Shown piece by piece: positions 24,638-33,372 of a stretch of DNA of 42,950 nt. The stretch spans positions 1 to 42,950 of the forward strand of contig JBEOJY010000049.1 of assembly GCA_040275305.1 (NCBI GenBank), given 5' to 3'. Numbering within the stretch: the first letter of the stretch is position 1; every line of letters starts with the position of its first letter. The stretch is from JBEOJY01 sp040275305. GTDB taxonomy: Bacteria; Pseudomonadota; Alphaproteobacteria; UBA9219. The notes under the pieces were generated by a model, which searched no databases, was not told the DNA's origin, and saw only the letters and a list, made by a program, of their open reading frames with translations. The position numbers and the translations under genes are program-made.

Positions 24638-24666
24638 ATATTACACGCGACCGATGCGAGAAGCAA
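24638..24666 (-). promoter_or_regulatory. Promoter of 6S RNA
   Basis: On the minus strand TTGCTT (24661-24666), a 17-base spacer and TAATAT (24638-24643) place the start near 24631, exactly where the terminal stem of 6S RNA begins. It overlaps the 3' end of zapA. Confidence 0.7.
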
Positions 24667-24949
24667 TATGCGTGACGTGTTGCGTTAAATGATCAACTGC
24701 GGCGATTAAAATCTCTTCTTCCTCCTGCTTGGTTTCCTTAATTTTGTTTTTTAAATCAATCATTTCGTCGGCCATATGCAAGCAGGTTAGCATCAGAAGG
24801 CGGGCTTCGGTCGTGTTGCCTACATTGCCTTCCACCTCTTTCATGCGTTCTTCGACGAAGCGGATAACCTCCTGCAGTCTCTGCTCTTGACCGGGGTCGC
24901 AGTTGACGCTGTACTCCCTGCCATAAAGGGTTACTGTGAGTTTTGCCAT
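24641..24949 (-). CDS. zapA: Cell division protein ZapA
   Basis: 102 residues. ZapA binds FtsZ and bundles its filaments at mid-cell. The N-terminal beta strands MAKLTVTLYGREYSVNCDPGQEQRLQEVIRFVEERM match the ZapA signature. The central LLMLTCLHMADEMIDLKNKIKE and a C-terminal coiled coil complete the fold. The DUF4164 gene ends 9 bp upstream, so the two are probably one operon. The 6S promoter lies within its last codons. Confidence 0.93.
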   Translation of the reverse strand: MAKLTVTLYGREYSVNCDPGQEQRLQEVIRFVEERMKEVEGNVGNTTEARLLMLTCLHMADEMIDLKNKIKETKQEEEEILIAAVDHLTQHVTHIASRIGRV

Positions 24950-24958
24950 GGACGCCGC

Positions 24959-25192
24959 CTAGCTTGCGCGCTGGCTTAAGATGCCTTCGACATGCTCGAT
25001 CGTTTGATCGAGCCGCGAGGCTACCTTTTGCGCCACCGCGAGGATATTTGCTTCCCGCGCACGGACTTGCTTGAGAAGCTCCATGTGTTTCTTGAAATTT
25101 TCTTGACGCGACCCTCGGTCAATTCCGACCTGATCGTCAAGGACATAGAGCGCTTCATCAAGCGCTTCGAGCGCGTTCTTTAATCGTTGCAT
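24959..25192 (-). CDS. DUF4164 coiled-coil protein
   Basis: 77 residues, almost entirely helical with heptad-like spacing (MQRLKNALEALDEALYVLDD ... ASRLDQTIEHVEGIL). Small coiled-coil DUF4164 proteins sit just before zapA in many Alphaproteobacteria, and a ZapB-like role in the divisome has been supposed. Placement nine bases ahead of zapA supports this assignment. The 237 bp upstream to dotO hold no gene that I can see. Confidence 0.8.
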   Translation of the reverse strand: MQRLKNALEALDEALYVLDDQVGIDRGSRQENFKKHMELLKQVRAREANILAVAQKVASRLDQTIEHVEGILSQRAS

Positions 25193-25429
25193 CGCCGTCT
25201 CCCGTTTGCCAGCCTATCCTTCTTCATCGCCCACCTTGATCATTCCGGATGGGTGACTGCTTACCACAGGCAACACAAAAAACCAATTCTTCAGGCCATT
25301 GCTTGAGACTAAACCGCGATTTTCTCCCCGTCAATTCTTGCATACCCAAAATTCTTCCGCGCCCTTGTCTGCCCCTTGAGACTCCGTTCCTGATTTCTTC
25401 TGCGGCGCAGTAGGGATTTTAAACAGGCT

Positions 25430-28400
25430 TTAGGCCGCAGATACTTTTACAGCTTCCGTATGCGCATAATTTATCAGTTCACGCGCCATTTCTTCAATCA
25501 CTATGCTTGTCGCTCCCGCTTCGATTTCTCCCTTTTCCGTCCTCAGCACCACGCGGCGGCGAATTTCCTGCCGAGCCGACCCATTCGGGAAGAATCGCGC
25601 CAGTATTTTTCGCGCGTGCGGAGCCCCCAGAGACGTATACAGCGTTTCCCTTAACGACACGTCTTCCGTCGAGGTGGAAAGGGCCCAGAGTTCCATGGGG
25701 CCGAGCGTGTTGATTAGATGCTGTTCGTAGCGTCCTTCGTTTGTGGACAGAAGCAACAAGATGGGGGCACCGGATGCGCGGGGACCTGTTAGCCGATACC
25801 GCATTACCCAGCGCGCCGTTTCCGACAGCCCAAAGCGCTCCGCAGCATCGATGATGGCGCGATCCGACACGGCGGTGCCGCAGATCCACACTCCGGTTGC
25901 CAAATCGACCATATCTTTGCTGAAATCATCCAGCAGTTGCGAGGCTAGCACAATCTGCACGCCCCTTTTACGGCCTTCGCGCACGTCGCGGATCACCTGC
26001 GCCCTGACCGCGCCTGTCTTGGTTGTGCGATGGAATTCGTCGAAGCAAATGCGCTTGGGCGTCTCGCGGATGTCGCGCAGGCGTTCTTCGTGGTAGGCTT
26101 TGTATCGGTCAGGGACCGAACGCAGCATGTCGGAGCCGAACCACCAGGACCGGACAAGCGCATGGCGGGCGAGCATGTACATGATGGCGGTCTGGCGATC
26201 ACCGAGCTCGTCGCCCTGCGGCGCGACATCTTGCAAGTCCGCCGCCACGACGCGGGCGCCACCGACATCGAAGCGCGTTACAGAGGCGAGAATTGGAAAT
26301 TCGCGGATCGAGGAGGCGACCATACGTTCAAAGGCGTGGATAACCGACTCTGCCGAAGCTCCAATCTGCGTCTCTTCCAGCAAGGCTCTGATTTGCGGTC
26401 TGCGCGCCGCCGTAACCGCATCGACCAAGGTCGGGACGGCATGGCGCTGCGCGAGCATCGCTTCGTGGTGGGCTCCCTTCTCAAAAAGGGTATCCACAAC
26501 GTCCCACCAGTATGGGTCGGCTGGCAGGTGAATATCATACTTGGCCAGAGCTTCATCGACGTCAGACTCCACTCGCATCAGATAGGGGCGCGCTTCCGTG
26601 TTGCCGCCTTCATCGTCGCGCCAGCGATACATTTCGTCCACGCACAGCCCTACGAGTTGCGACATACCGTCGTAAGGCTTGCCGCCGGGGGGCGTACATA
26701 AGAGCGTTAGCAATTCGATGAGGTATGAACGTTCTTCAGGCAAGGGATGGCGGCATCCGAGTTGCGTGTCAAATGGGTTGATCGCGTATTCCGGAGTCAT
26801 GCGCAATTTAAAGTGCAAGGCTTCGTGGCGTCGTTCGAGCGGAAGGGCTTCCCGGATCAGCGAGATCAAGCCCGACGACGAAGGTCCGATATCAAGAATG
26901 GCGACGAACGGGAGTTTTGAAAGGCCTGCCGAAAGGATCGTCCCCAGATTCAGCGCGTTCATCAGCACCGATTTACCGGCGCCCGGTTGGGCGAAAATCA
27001 AGTCGAACCAGGTCGTCATCATGGACGACCCCGTCTGGTACGGCCAGATTCTTCCGTCCGGCGAGCGCAAAATCACGGACCCTTCCTGGAACGGCGACGA
27101 TGCGCGTTGCCAGGGCAGTAATTTCACGACTTCGCGGAACGGCGCAATGGCCGCAGGAGCCGTCGAGGCGCACGCGATCCCCAGCGCCGACGACAAAGTT
27201 GTTTCGAGCGGATCGCCGCCAGCAGACGACGCCTGACAGTAACCCCATGCTTCAAGCGCCTGCGTTACCGCGCCTATTCGCGTTTCAAGCAGCTTCTTAT
27301 CGTTCGCGGGCGCATAGGTCGCCAGAGAAACGCGCAACCGCACTACGGGCTGGCTTCGCGAAAGTTGCGTGAGCGCCTTGATCGATTCACGAATCTGGCG
27401 GTTAACTTGATTGGTGAAGGCCAGAATTCCCGACACTGCCGACAACAGCGTCGCCCCCTGCGCTCCTGCGCTTTCAACCAGAAACGAGATGCGGAACGGC
27501 ACGTCGTTGTCGATCAATCGCGAAAGAATTTGAGGAAAGGGCGAAGGCTCCGCAGGCGCAAGCGTCATGTCCACGGCGCCCCAGAGAAGATTTCCCAACC
27601 GCACGACTGTCGGGGACATGATCGCCGCGTCGCCTGCGCATAGCTGTTGGCGGATGGGCGGCCACAAAACATCCGACGCATCTTTGCCGGAGGCCGAAGA
27701 CGCGCGTGGCATGAGGGGATCGCCGGGAAGGTTCGCGCGCCATTCCTCGTGGCCAATATCGGTGTAAAGGCTTGACCGCACGGCGGCCAAGGCTTCATGC
27801 GCGTTGATGACATTCGCTTTAATAGCGATTTCATCCAGCGCAGCCGTGATTGAAGTTACATAGCCGCGATGACGGGTTCGTAAAGCGTCGAGGGCTTGCA
27901 TCGGGAACTGAGCGCGAGGCGCTATCACCCACTTTTTCTCCCCGCGTTGCTTCACGGCCTTTTTTAGCTCGTTGGACGACAGAACGCTTGGGCGCGTCCA
28001 CAGCACGATGTAGATATCCTCATGCGCCATATAGCGCATCAAGTGCCGACGGCGTTCGTTCAGCAAGTCGTCCAGATCCAATTCCGCCGCGCGCGCGGCG
28101 GCGCGATTGCTTTTCATGACGTGGTCGATTTCGCGCGAGACATTGGCGGAATCGCGCATGAAGTAGACTTGCATCGCGTAACCGGGGCGATCGAATCGCG
28201 CGCCGAGCTTGAGGGTCGCTTGATCGACGATCCACTGGTATTCGGAATCGCCGATAATCTGGCGCGCTCCGAAGACTTTGACGAACGTCACCAAAGAACC
28301 ATCGCGTCCCACTAACGTATCCTCGTCATCCATGGTTTCCAGCTGGATGAAGGATTCGACGGGCTGGCGCGTGGCCATGAACATCGAGGCTATTAGTTCG

Positions 28401-28435
28401 TCTACGACATGGAGCATTGCGGTATTGTGGGACAC
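25430..28435 (-). CDS. icmB: Type IVB secretion ATPase DotO/IcmB (VirB4-like)
   Basis: DotO is the large cytoplasmic ATPase docked at the inner-membrane base of the Dot/Icm (IncI-like) secretion machine. The 1001 residues match Legionella IcmB (about 1009). The N-terminal half carries FVKVFGARQIIGDSEYQWIVD, a typical IcmB block. Walker A is FAQPGAGKSVLMN near residue 485, followed by AILDIGPSSSGLI. Walker B is ICFDEFHR near residue 795. Late motifs include VLASQLLDDFSKDMVDLATGVWICGT. The start is a GTG with only a weak ribosome site; an ATG six codons later is an alternative. It is separated from dotM by about 7.5 kb of other genes, and the usual neighbours icmJ and icmD are absent. Confidence 0.92.
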   Translation of the reverse strand: MSHNTAMLHVVDELIASMFMATRQPVESFIQLETMDDEDTLVGRDGSLVTFVKVFGARQIIGDSEYQWIVDQATLKLGARFDRPGYAMQVYFMRDSANVSREIDHVMKSNRAAARAAELDLDDLLNERRRHLMRYMAHEDIYIVLWTRPSVLSSNELKKAVKQRGEKKWVIAPRAQFPMQALDALRTRHRGYVTSITAALDEIAIKANVINAHEALAAVRSSLYTDIGHEEWRANLPGDPLMPRASSASGKDASDVLWPPIRQQLCAGDAAIMSPTVVRLGNLLWGAVDMTLAPAEPSPFPQILSRLIDNDVPFRISFLVESAGAQGATLLSAVSGILAFTNQVNRQIRESIKALTQLSRSQPVVRLRVSLATYAPANDKKLLETRIGAVTQALEAWGYCQASSAGGDPLETTLSSALGIACASTAPAAIAPFREVVKLLPWQRASSPFQEGSVILRSPDGRIWPYQTGSSMMTTWFDLIFAQPGAGKSVLMNALNLGTILSAGLSKLPFVAILDIGPSSSGLISLIREALPLERRHEALHFKLRMTPEYAINPFDTQLGCRHPLPEERSYLIELLTLLCTPPGGKPYDGMSQLVGLCVDEMYRWRDDEGGNTEARPYLMRVESDVDEALAKYDIHLPADPYWWDVVDTLFEKGAHHEAMLAQRHAVPTLVDAVTAARRPQIRALLEETQIGASAESVIHAFERMVASSIREFPILASVTRFDVGGARVVAADLQDVAPQGDELGDRQTAIMYMLARHALVRSWWFGSDMLRSVPDRYKAYHEERLRDIRETPKRICFDEFHRTTKTGAVRAQVIRDVREGRKRGVQIVLASQLLDDFSKDMVDLATGVWICGTAVSDRAIIDAAERFGLSETARWVMRYRLTGPRASGAPILLLLSTNEGRYEQHLINTLGPMELWALSTSTEDVSLRETLYTSLGAPHARKILARFFPNGSARQEIRRRVVLRTEKGEIEAGATSIVIEEMARELINYAHTEAVKVSAA

Positions 28436-28762
28436 ACTTTTTTGGTTTGCGCGGCAGAGGATAGACTATCACTGCACCAGAAGTGAATATCAAAAGCAAT
28501 ATTCTTTTGGGCCCCTTCACAGTCGCGCCGGGGTGTTACTGGCTTGCCACCGATTTCCCGCTGATACGATGCCATTAGACCTCTTGCATAACTGTTAAAG
28601 TGAAGAACATGGGATGCTCGCCGGAGCCTGTCCTCGCGGAGACGGGGACGGGCATGATGTCTGTTCTTATTGAGAAATCCCCCTCAACAAGCGCCGTCAC
28701 ACCCGCGAAAGCGGGTGTCCCATTTGGTTTTTGTGCCTTCCTAATGGTTTTTCAGCAGACCG
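28436..28762. other. Spacer between the M23 peptidase and icmB
   Basis: 327 bp, both flanking genes on the minus strand. It holds a G/C-rich inverted sequence near 28618-28655 ('cctgtcctcgcgga ... ggggacgggc') and the single family C arm listed at 28688. No protein gene is supported. Confidence 0.5.
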
Positions 28763-28767
28763 CTAAT
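28688..28767. repeat. Family C repeat, single arm
   Basis: 'cgtcacacccgcgaaagcgggtgtcccat' then 'ttggtttttgtgccttcctaatggtttttcagcag' matches the right arm of the element at 22507-22697 nearly base for base over about 80 bp. The last few bases overlap the 3' end of the M23 peptidase gene. Confidence 0.75.
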
Positions 28768-30340
28768 GATCCTGCGGGCGCGGCGTCTTGTTGGATGCGC
28801 GGATCGTCGCCGCGACCGGGGTGATGTTTCCGGTCCCCTGCTGCGCCATGGCGGCCATGGTTTGCGCGTCAGAGAGGTTATTCGAGGCTACCTTCAGCGA
28901 CGATATCAGAATCGAGGACATTTCCTGACGAATCTTCGACTGCCCCCGCTTGAATTCCACCAGCTGTTTGCCTTCCAGCGTACGGCCAGTGGGGAGGTTA
29001 ATGCTGAGCGGATTGACCTGCGCGCCACGCTGCGTCACTTCGAAATGCAGGTGCGGGCCGGTCGCGCGGCCTGACATGCCAACATAACCGATCACGTCGC
29101 CTTGTTTGACGGGCGCGCCGCGCGACAGGTTGGCGTTGAAGCGGCTCATATGCGCATAGGCGGTCGTAAGCGTTCCGTTGTGGCGCACGCGGATATAGCG
29201 GCCATAGCCGTTTTTGAAGCCTATTTCGTCGATGACGCCGCTGCCCGCCGCAAAAATGGGGGTTCCGGTCGGCGCGCCAAAATCGACGCCTTTGTGCATG
29301 GTGCTGTACCCAAGGATCGGATGCATGCGCATGCCGTAGCCTGAGGTGACCCGCGCGGCGGCGACGGGCGTACGCAACAGGGCGCGACGGGCGCTCTGGC
29401 CCTTCTCGTCGAAATAGTCGACGGTGCCGTCGTTGAACGCGACGCGGTAGATCGGCTTGTTCTTGCCGCCAACGCGCAAGGCCGCGTAGATGACGGTGCC
29501 CTCGCCCACGGCCCTGCCCTTGCTGGTTAGGGGCTGGTCGTACAGCACTTCAAAGCGGTCTCCGGGGTGAATATCGCGCTGAAAGTCGATGTCGTGCGCG
29601 TATATGCGGTTCAAGGAGGCCATCACCGCGCGCGGAACATTCATCCTGTCTCCGGCCTCGTAGAGGGATGAGCGAATTTCGCCTGCGGCGGCCATGCGGT
29701 GGCGCGTGACGGGAATCGCTTTTGCTTCCGCAGCGAAGGCGCCGTCCTGCGCACGCGCGATTGAGACTTCCTTGGTGTCGTCAGGCTGGAAAACCACGCC
29801 GGTAAGAACTTCGCGTGCGCCGCTTCGCGCGAAAAACAAGGTCACTTCCTGCCCTGCCTTCAACTTGCGTAAATCATAGGCTTTCGCGAGGGCGTTCATG
29901 GCTGCCATCGCTTCCGCACGCGGAACGCCTTGGTCGGCCAGCATTCCCGCAAAAGTTGTGCCGGATTCCAGCTCGGCTTCGCGGGTTATGCTTTGCAGCG
30001 GCGCGGACGGCTGGTTGGCGGCTGGCTGGTCGGCGTTTTGGCGCTGGCTACCCGAACGGGTAACAGCTTCCATGATGGACAACGCTGTTCTGGGCGCGGT
30101 GATAAGCTCTTCCGCAATGGTGACGCGCTGGCCTGTCGGTTCATCCGACGAGGCTGTCTTGTTGCCTTCCGCGAAACCCTGCGCCACTTCGGTAGCCGAC
30201 AACGAGTTCAGCGCGCCAGACGCGCCAAAATGTCCCCATGCGCCAATCCCCAATCCGAAGGAGGCGAGGAGTAACAGCTGTGTAACCGATGAGGTCCGTA
30301 AAGTATCCGGACGGGCTAATGGAAGTGTTGGAGTGATCAA
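28763..30340 (-). CDS. M23 family peptidoglycan endopeptidase
   Basis: 525 residues. A single membrane anchor at about 19-36 leaves the rest in the periplasm. Residues 125-170 resemble the OapA/Csd3-type N-terminal domain, 200-310 is a second beta-rich domain, and 325-440 is the LytM/M23 domain. Zinc ligands are H349 and D353 (HKGVD) and H432 (HLHFEV), with H397 and H430 as catalytic residues; all are present, so it should cut peptidoglycan cross-bridges. A further 85 residues with no known domain end in a low-complexity tail. It lies upstream of icmB on the same strand, separated by 327 bp; a link to secretion-channel insertion is possible but unproven. Confidence 0.92.
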   Translation of the reverse strand: MITPTLPLARPDTLRTSSVTQLLLLASFGLGIGAWGHFGASGALNSLSATEVAQGFAEGNKTASSDEPTGQRVTIAEELITAPRTALSIMEAVTRSGSQRQNADQPAANQPSAPLQSITREAELESGTTFAGMLADQGVPRAEAMAAMNALAKAYDLRKLKAGQEVTLFFARSGAREVLTGVVFQPDDTKEVSIARAQDGAFAAEAKAIPVTRHRMAAAGEIRSSLYEAGDRMNVPRAVMASLNRIYAHDIDFQRDIHPGDRFEVLYDQPLTSKGRAVGEGTVIYAALRVGGKNKPIYRVAFNDGTVDYFDEKGQSARRALLRTPVAAARVTSGYGMRMHPILGYSTMHKGVDFGAPTGTPIFAAGSGVIDEIGFKNGYGRYIRVRHNGTLTTAYAHMSRFNANLSRGAPVKQGDVIGYVGMSGRATGPHLHFEVTQRGAQVNPLSINLPTGRTLEGKQLVEFKRGQSKIRQEMSSILISSLKVASNNLSDAQTMAAMAQQGTGNITPVAATIRASNKTPRPQDH

Positions 30341-30776
30341 GCTATGACCTGTCTATAGTTTCCCAACCGTAAATTGGGTGGAACCTTGTCCCTGTCATTC
30401 CCTAAAGTCAACGACAAAATTAAGTTTCTGTTATCCATAAAGGCTTTACAAAACGCAAGCGACAGGGGCCGAATCATGCTATTGCCATGATATATAACGA
30501 TGAATTTTAGATTGAGTTTTTTCATCGCTCCTTTTGGCTATGCGCAATATTATTTCAAAATATGCATGATTTTTTTCTTATTGCGTCCGCCTTCTGATTC
30601 AATAATTCTGTCTGGTTAACATGCCTCTATTTCTTATTATTGCTATTACGCTACATTGTTTTTCTCTAATTGCGCGTGCCGCCTACGATTGTTTTGAACT
30701 TATTATTATGATCCATCAGACGATACTTTTGCCGACATTTCTTGCCTGTGTCGCGATTCGGATTTAGACCGTTTGC
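30341..30776. other. AT-rich divergent promoter region (M23 peptidase / hemA)
   Basis: 436 bp, clearly more AT-rich than the flanks, with T-rich runs near 30560-30580 and TTATTATT near 30640. It should contain promoters for both divergent genes. I looked for an FNR/FixK box (TTGAT-N4-ATCAA) that often controls alphaproteobacterial hemA and do not see a good one. No RNA or protein gene is supported. Confidence 0.55.
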
Positions 30777-32012
30777 ATGAACTGGACTCACGCAGACTAT
30801 CTTCGCCATTTCGAAGCCGACCTTGAGGCCCTCAAGCAAGATGGCCGTTACAGGACGTTTGCCGTTCTGGAGCGCATGCGCGGCGCTTTTCCCTACGCTC
30901 TCGCGCATCAGGCGGACGGCAAGGCGAAAAAGGTCGTTGTCTGGTGCACGAACGATTATCTTGGCATGGGGCAGCATCCGGCGGTGCTTCAGGCGATGCA
31001 GGACGCGATCAACCGCTGGGGCGCTGGTTCCGGCGGCACACGCAATATTGGAGGAACCACGCTTCTCCACACGCAATTGGAGAGCGCGCTGGCGGCTTGG
31101 CACGGCAAGGAGGCCGCGCTGGTCTTTTCTTCGGCTTATGTCGCTAACAATGCGGGGTTGGCGACGCTCATCCGCTCCCTGCCCGGTTGTCTGGCGTTCT
31201 CGGACGAGAAAAACCATGCCTCGATGATTATGGGCATCACGCGCCACAAGCCCACCAAGCGAATTTTCGCGCATAACGATTTGGACGCGCTGGAAGCGCT
31301 GCTTAAAGCCGCCGATCCGTCCGCGCCCAAGCTGATTGCCGTCGAGAGCGTCTATTCGATGGAAGGCACCCTCGCGCCGTTGCGCGAAATCGCAGAGCTT
31401 GCCCAAAGATACGGAGCGCTGACGTATCTTGATGAAGTTCATGCCGTGGGGCTTTACGGCCCGACGGGCGCGGGCGTGGCCGAACGCGACGGGGTTGCGG
31501 GACAGTTCGACCTTATTAACGCCACGTTCGGCAAGGCCTTTGGCGTGACTGGGGGCTATCTGGCGGGGCCAAGGGTTCTGATTGACGCCATTCGCAGCCA
31601 TGCGCCTGACTTTATTTTCACGACCTCCATTTCTCCGGCGGTCGCGGCGGGCGCGATGGCCAGTCTAGAGGTTCTCAAAGAAGCGCACGATCTTCGCGCG
31701 CGGCAGCAAAGGCAAGCGCGGCGTTTGCGCGAAGGCCTTCGGGCGGCGGGGTTGCCGATGATGCGGTCAGAAAGCCATATCGTCCCGCTGCTGATCGGGG
31801 GTGCCGCATGCTGCAAGGCGGTGGCGCAATGGTTGTTCGACGAGGCGGATATCTATGCGCAGCCGATCAATTATCCTACGGTTCCGGTCGGTCTGGAGCG
31901 GTTGCGGCTGACGCCTACGCCCTTGCACACCGATGCCATGGTCGACGAACTGGTGGATTGCCTCGATACGTTATGGGCGCAGAGGCATTTGCCGCGCCGT
32001 ATCGCAGCCTAA
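30777..32012 (+). CDS. hemA: 5-aminolevulinate synthase
   Basis: Condenses glycine and succinyl-CoA to 5-aminolevulinate with pyridoxal phosphate, the C4 route of haem synthesis typical of Alphaproteobacteria and mitochondria. 411 residues. WCTNDYLGMGQHP (56-68), GAGSGGTRNIGGT (83-95), the cofactor aspartate and histidine D219 and H222 in YLDEVHAVG, and the Schiff-base lysine K253 in TFGKAFGVTGGY are present. These separate it from the related AONS and KBL enzymes, of which the glycine-rich ALAS block is the best marker. The gene ends in a 4-bp convergent overlap with trpF. Upstream is a 436-bp AT-rich region. Confidence 0.94.
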   Translation: MNWTHADYLRHFEADLEALKQDGRYRTFAVLERMRGAFPYALAHQADGKAKKVVVWCTNDYLGMGQHPAVLQAMQDAINRWGAGSGGTRNIGGTTLLHTQLESALAAWHGKEAALVFSSAYVANNAGLATLIRSLPGCLAFSDEKNHASMIMGITRHKPTKRIFAHNDLDALEALLKAADPSAPKLIAVESVYSMEGTLAPLREIAELAQRYGALTYLDEVHAVGLYGPTGAGVAERDGVAGQFDLINATFGKAFGVTGGYLAGPRVLIDAIRSHAPDFIFTTSISPAVAAGAMASLEVLKEAHDLRARQQRQARRLREGLRAAGLPMMRSESHIVPLLIGGAACCKAVAQWLFDEADIYAQPINYPTVPVGLERLRLTPTPLHTDAMVDELVDCLDTLWAQRHLPRRIAA

Positions 32013-32647
32013 AAGCTTGCGGCCAGCGCGAGGAATTCTTTGATCTTTTCCGGGTTCTTGCGGCCTGAAGCGTCCTCGACACCCGACGAGACATCGACAA
32101 TCCCAGCGCCGGTGGCGCGGACGGCTTGTTCAAGGTTCGTGGCCGTCAAGCCTCCGGCCAGCAGCCATGGCTTGCGGAAAGCACGGTTTTTGAGCAAATC
32201 CCATGCCGAGGGGCCGCCGGACGGTTCGTTGCCTATGCGGCTATCGAACAACAGCAAATCCGACACTTCTTCATATGTGGCTATGGCATCCAGATGCTCA
32301 GGCTTCATCATGCGCAAAGCTTTAATCGTTCCCAACCCTGTCATCGCCTTGATTTGCGCGATGCGCTGCGGCGGTTCATGGCCATGGAGTTGGAGGAGAT
32401 CTAGCTGGACGTATCGTAGCGCCTGAAGGATTTCGTCGTCTTGCGCATCAGCGAAGAGGCCGACGCGCTGGACCTGTGGCGACAAGTCGCGCGCACGCGC
32501 GGCCAGTTTTTGGGCCTGATCGTACTTAATCGCATGACGCGAAGGCGGAAAAAAGACAAAGCCGACATAGCTTGCGCCGCCCAATATAGCGGCTTCCAGC
32601 GCGATTTCGTCCTGAAGTCCGCATATTTTCGCGCTCACGCCACTCAT
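32009..32647 (-). CDS. trpF: Phosphoribosylanthranilate isomerase (TrpF)
   Basis: Third step after chorismate in tryptophan synthesis. 212 residues. The ATG at 32647 overlaps the pyrF stop codon (ATGA), so it is the true start by translational coupling; a longer frame exists upstream but lies within pyrF. Catalytic C9 is in SAKICGLQ, the catalytic aspartate is in LLFDSRIG, and the phosphate-binding WLLAGGLTATNL and VDVSSGVE motifs are present. In many Alphaproteobacteria trpB and trpA follow directly; here hemA converges and they are missing. Confidence 0.95.
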   Translation of the reverse strand: MSGVSAKICGLQDEIALEAAILGGASYVGFVFFPPSRHAIKYDQAQKLAARARDLSPQVQRVGLFADAQDDEILQALRYVQLDLLQLHGHEPPQRIAQIKAMTGLGTIKALRMMKPEHLDAIATYEEVSDLLLFDSRIGNEPSGGPSAWDLLKNRAFRKPWLLAGGLTATNLEQAVRATGAGIVDVSSGVEDASGRKNPEKIKEFLALAASF

Positions 32648-33372
32648 GCGGTCGCCAGCTCTTCGGCGATCTTGGCGGCGGCTTCGGCGGGGTCTTTGGC
32701 TCCGGTGATGGGGCGGCCAATCACGAGCCACGAGGCTCCTGCGTCCACAGCTTCGCGCGGGGTCAACACGCGCTTCTGATCGTTCGCGGCGGCCCAGATG
32801 GGGCGAATGCCGGGAACCATCAGTTCAAAATCGGGGCCTAGCTCGGCGCGCAGGGTTTTGACTTCTTCCGGCGAGCAGACGACGCCGTCCAGTCCGCTTG
32901 CCTTGGCGAGCTTCGCAAGCTTCACGACCTGCGCCGACACATCGACATCCGCGCCCCCCTGCCCTACGGCGGCGAGGTCCGATTTGTCGAGGCTGGTCAG
33001 TACCGTGACGCCTAACACTTTAAGCCTTGGGGAGCCGAAACTTTGCGCCGACTGCGAGGCGGCATCGGCGGCGGCGCGCATCATGGCGGGGCCGCCGGAG
33101 GTATGGAGCGTGATGAAGGTCGGTTTTAGGGTGGCGAGCGATTTCACCGCTCCCGCGACGGTATTGGGAATGTCGTGCAGCTTCACATCGAGGAATACGG
33201 GCACACCTTCGGGCACGAGCTTGCGGTAGCCTTCGGCCCCGTTCGCCATAAAATACTCAAGGCCGAGCTTAAGCCCGTGGACGCGGTCTTTCACCTGCGC
33301 GACGAGCCGCGCGGCTTTGGCCGGATCGGAGGTATCAATGGCGCAAAAAATGGGATTCTTCGTTGCCGTCAT
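32644..33372 (-). CDS. pyrF: Orotidine 5'-phosphate decarboxylase (PyrF)
   Basis: Last step of UMP synthesis. 242 residues from the ATG at 33372, which overlaps the preceding stop codon as ATGA; an ATG four codons further upstream is less likely. The catalytic Asp-Lys-Asp array is in FLDVKLHDIPNTV, CAIDTSD is the N-terminal substrate loop, and the phosphate-binding VPGIRP and LVIGRPIT motifs are intact. It is translationally coupled both to the lapA-like gene before it and to trpF after it. Confidence 0.96.
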   Translation of the reverse strand: MTATKNPIFCAIDTSDPAKAARLVAQVKDRVHGLKLGLEYFMANGAEGYRKLVPEGVPVFLDVKLHDIPNTVAGAVKSLATLKPTFITLHTSGGPAMMRAAADAASQSAQSFGSPRLKVLGVTVLTSLDKSDLAAVGQGGADVDVSAQVVKLAKLAKASGLDGVVCSPEEVKTLRAELGPDFELMVPGIRPIWAAANDQKRVLTPREAVDAGASWLVIGRPITGAKDPAEAAAKIAEELATA

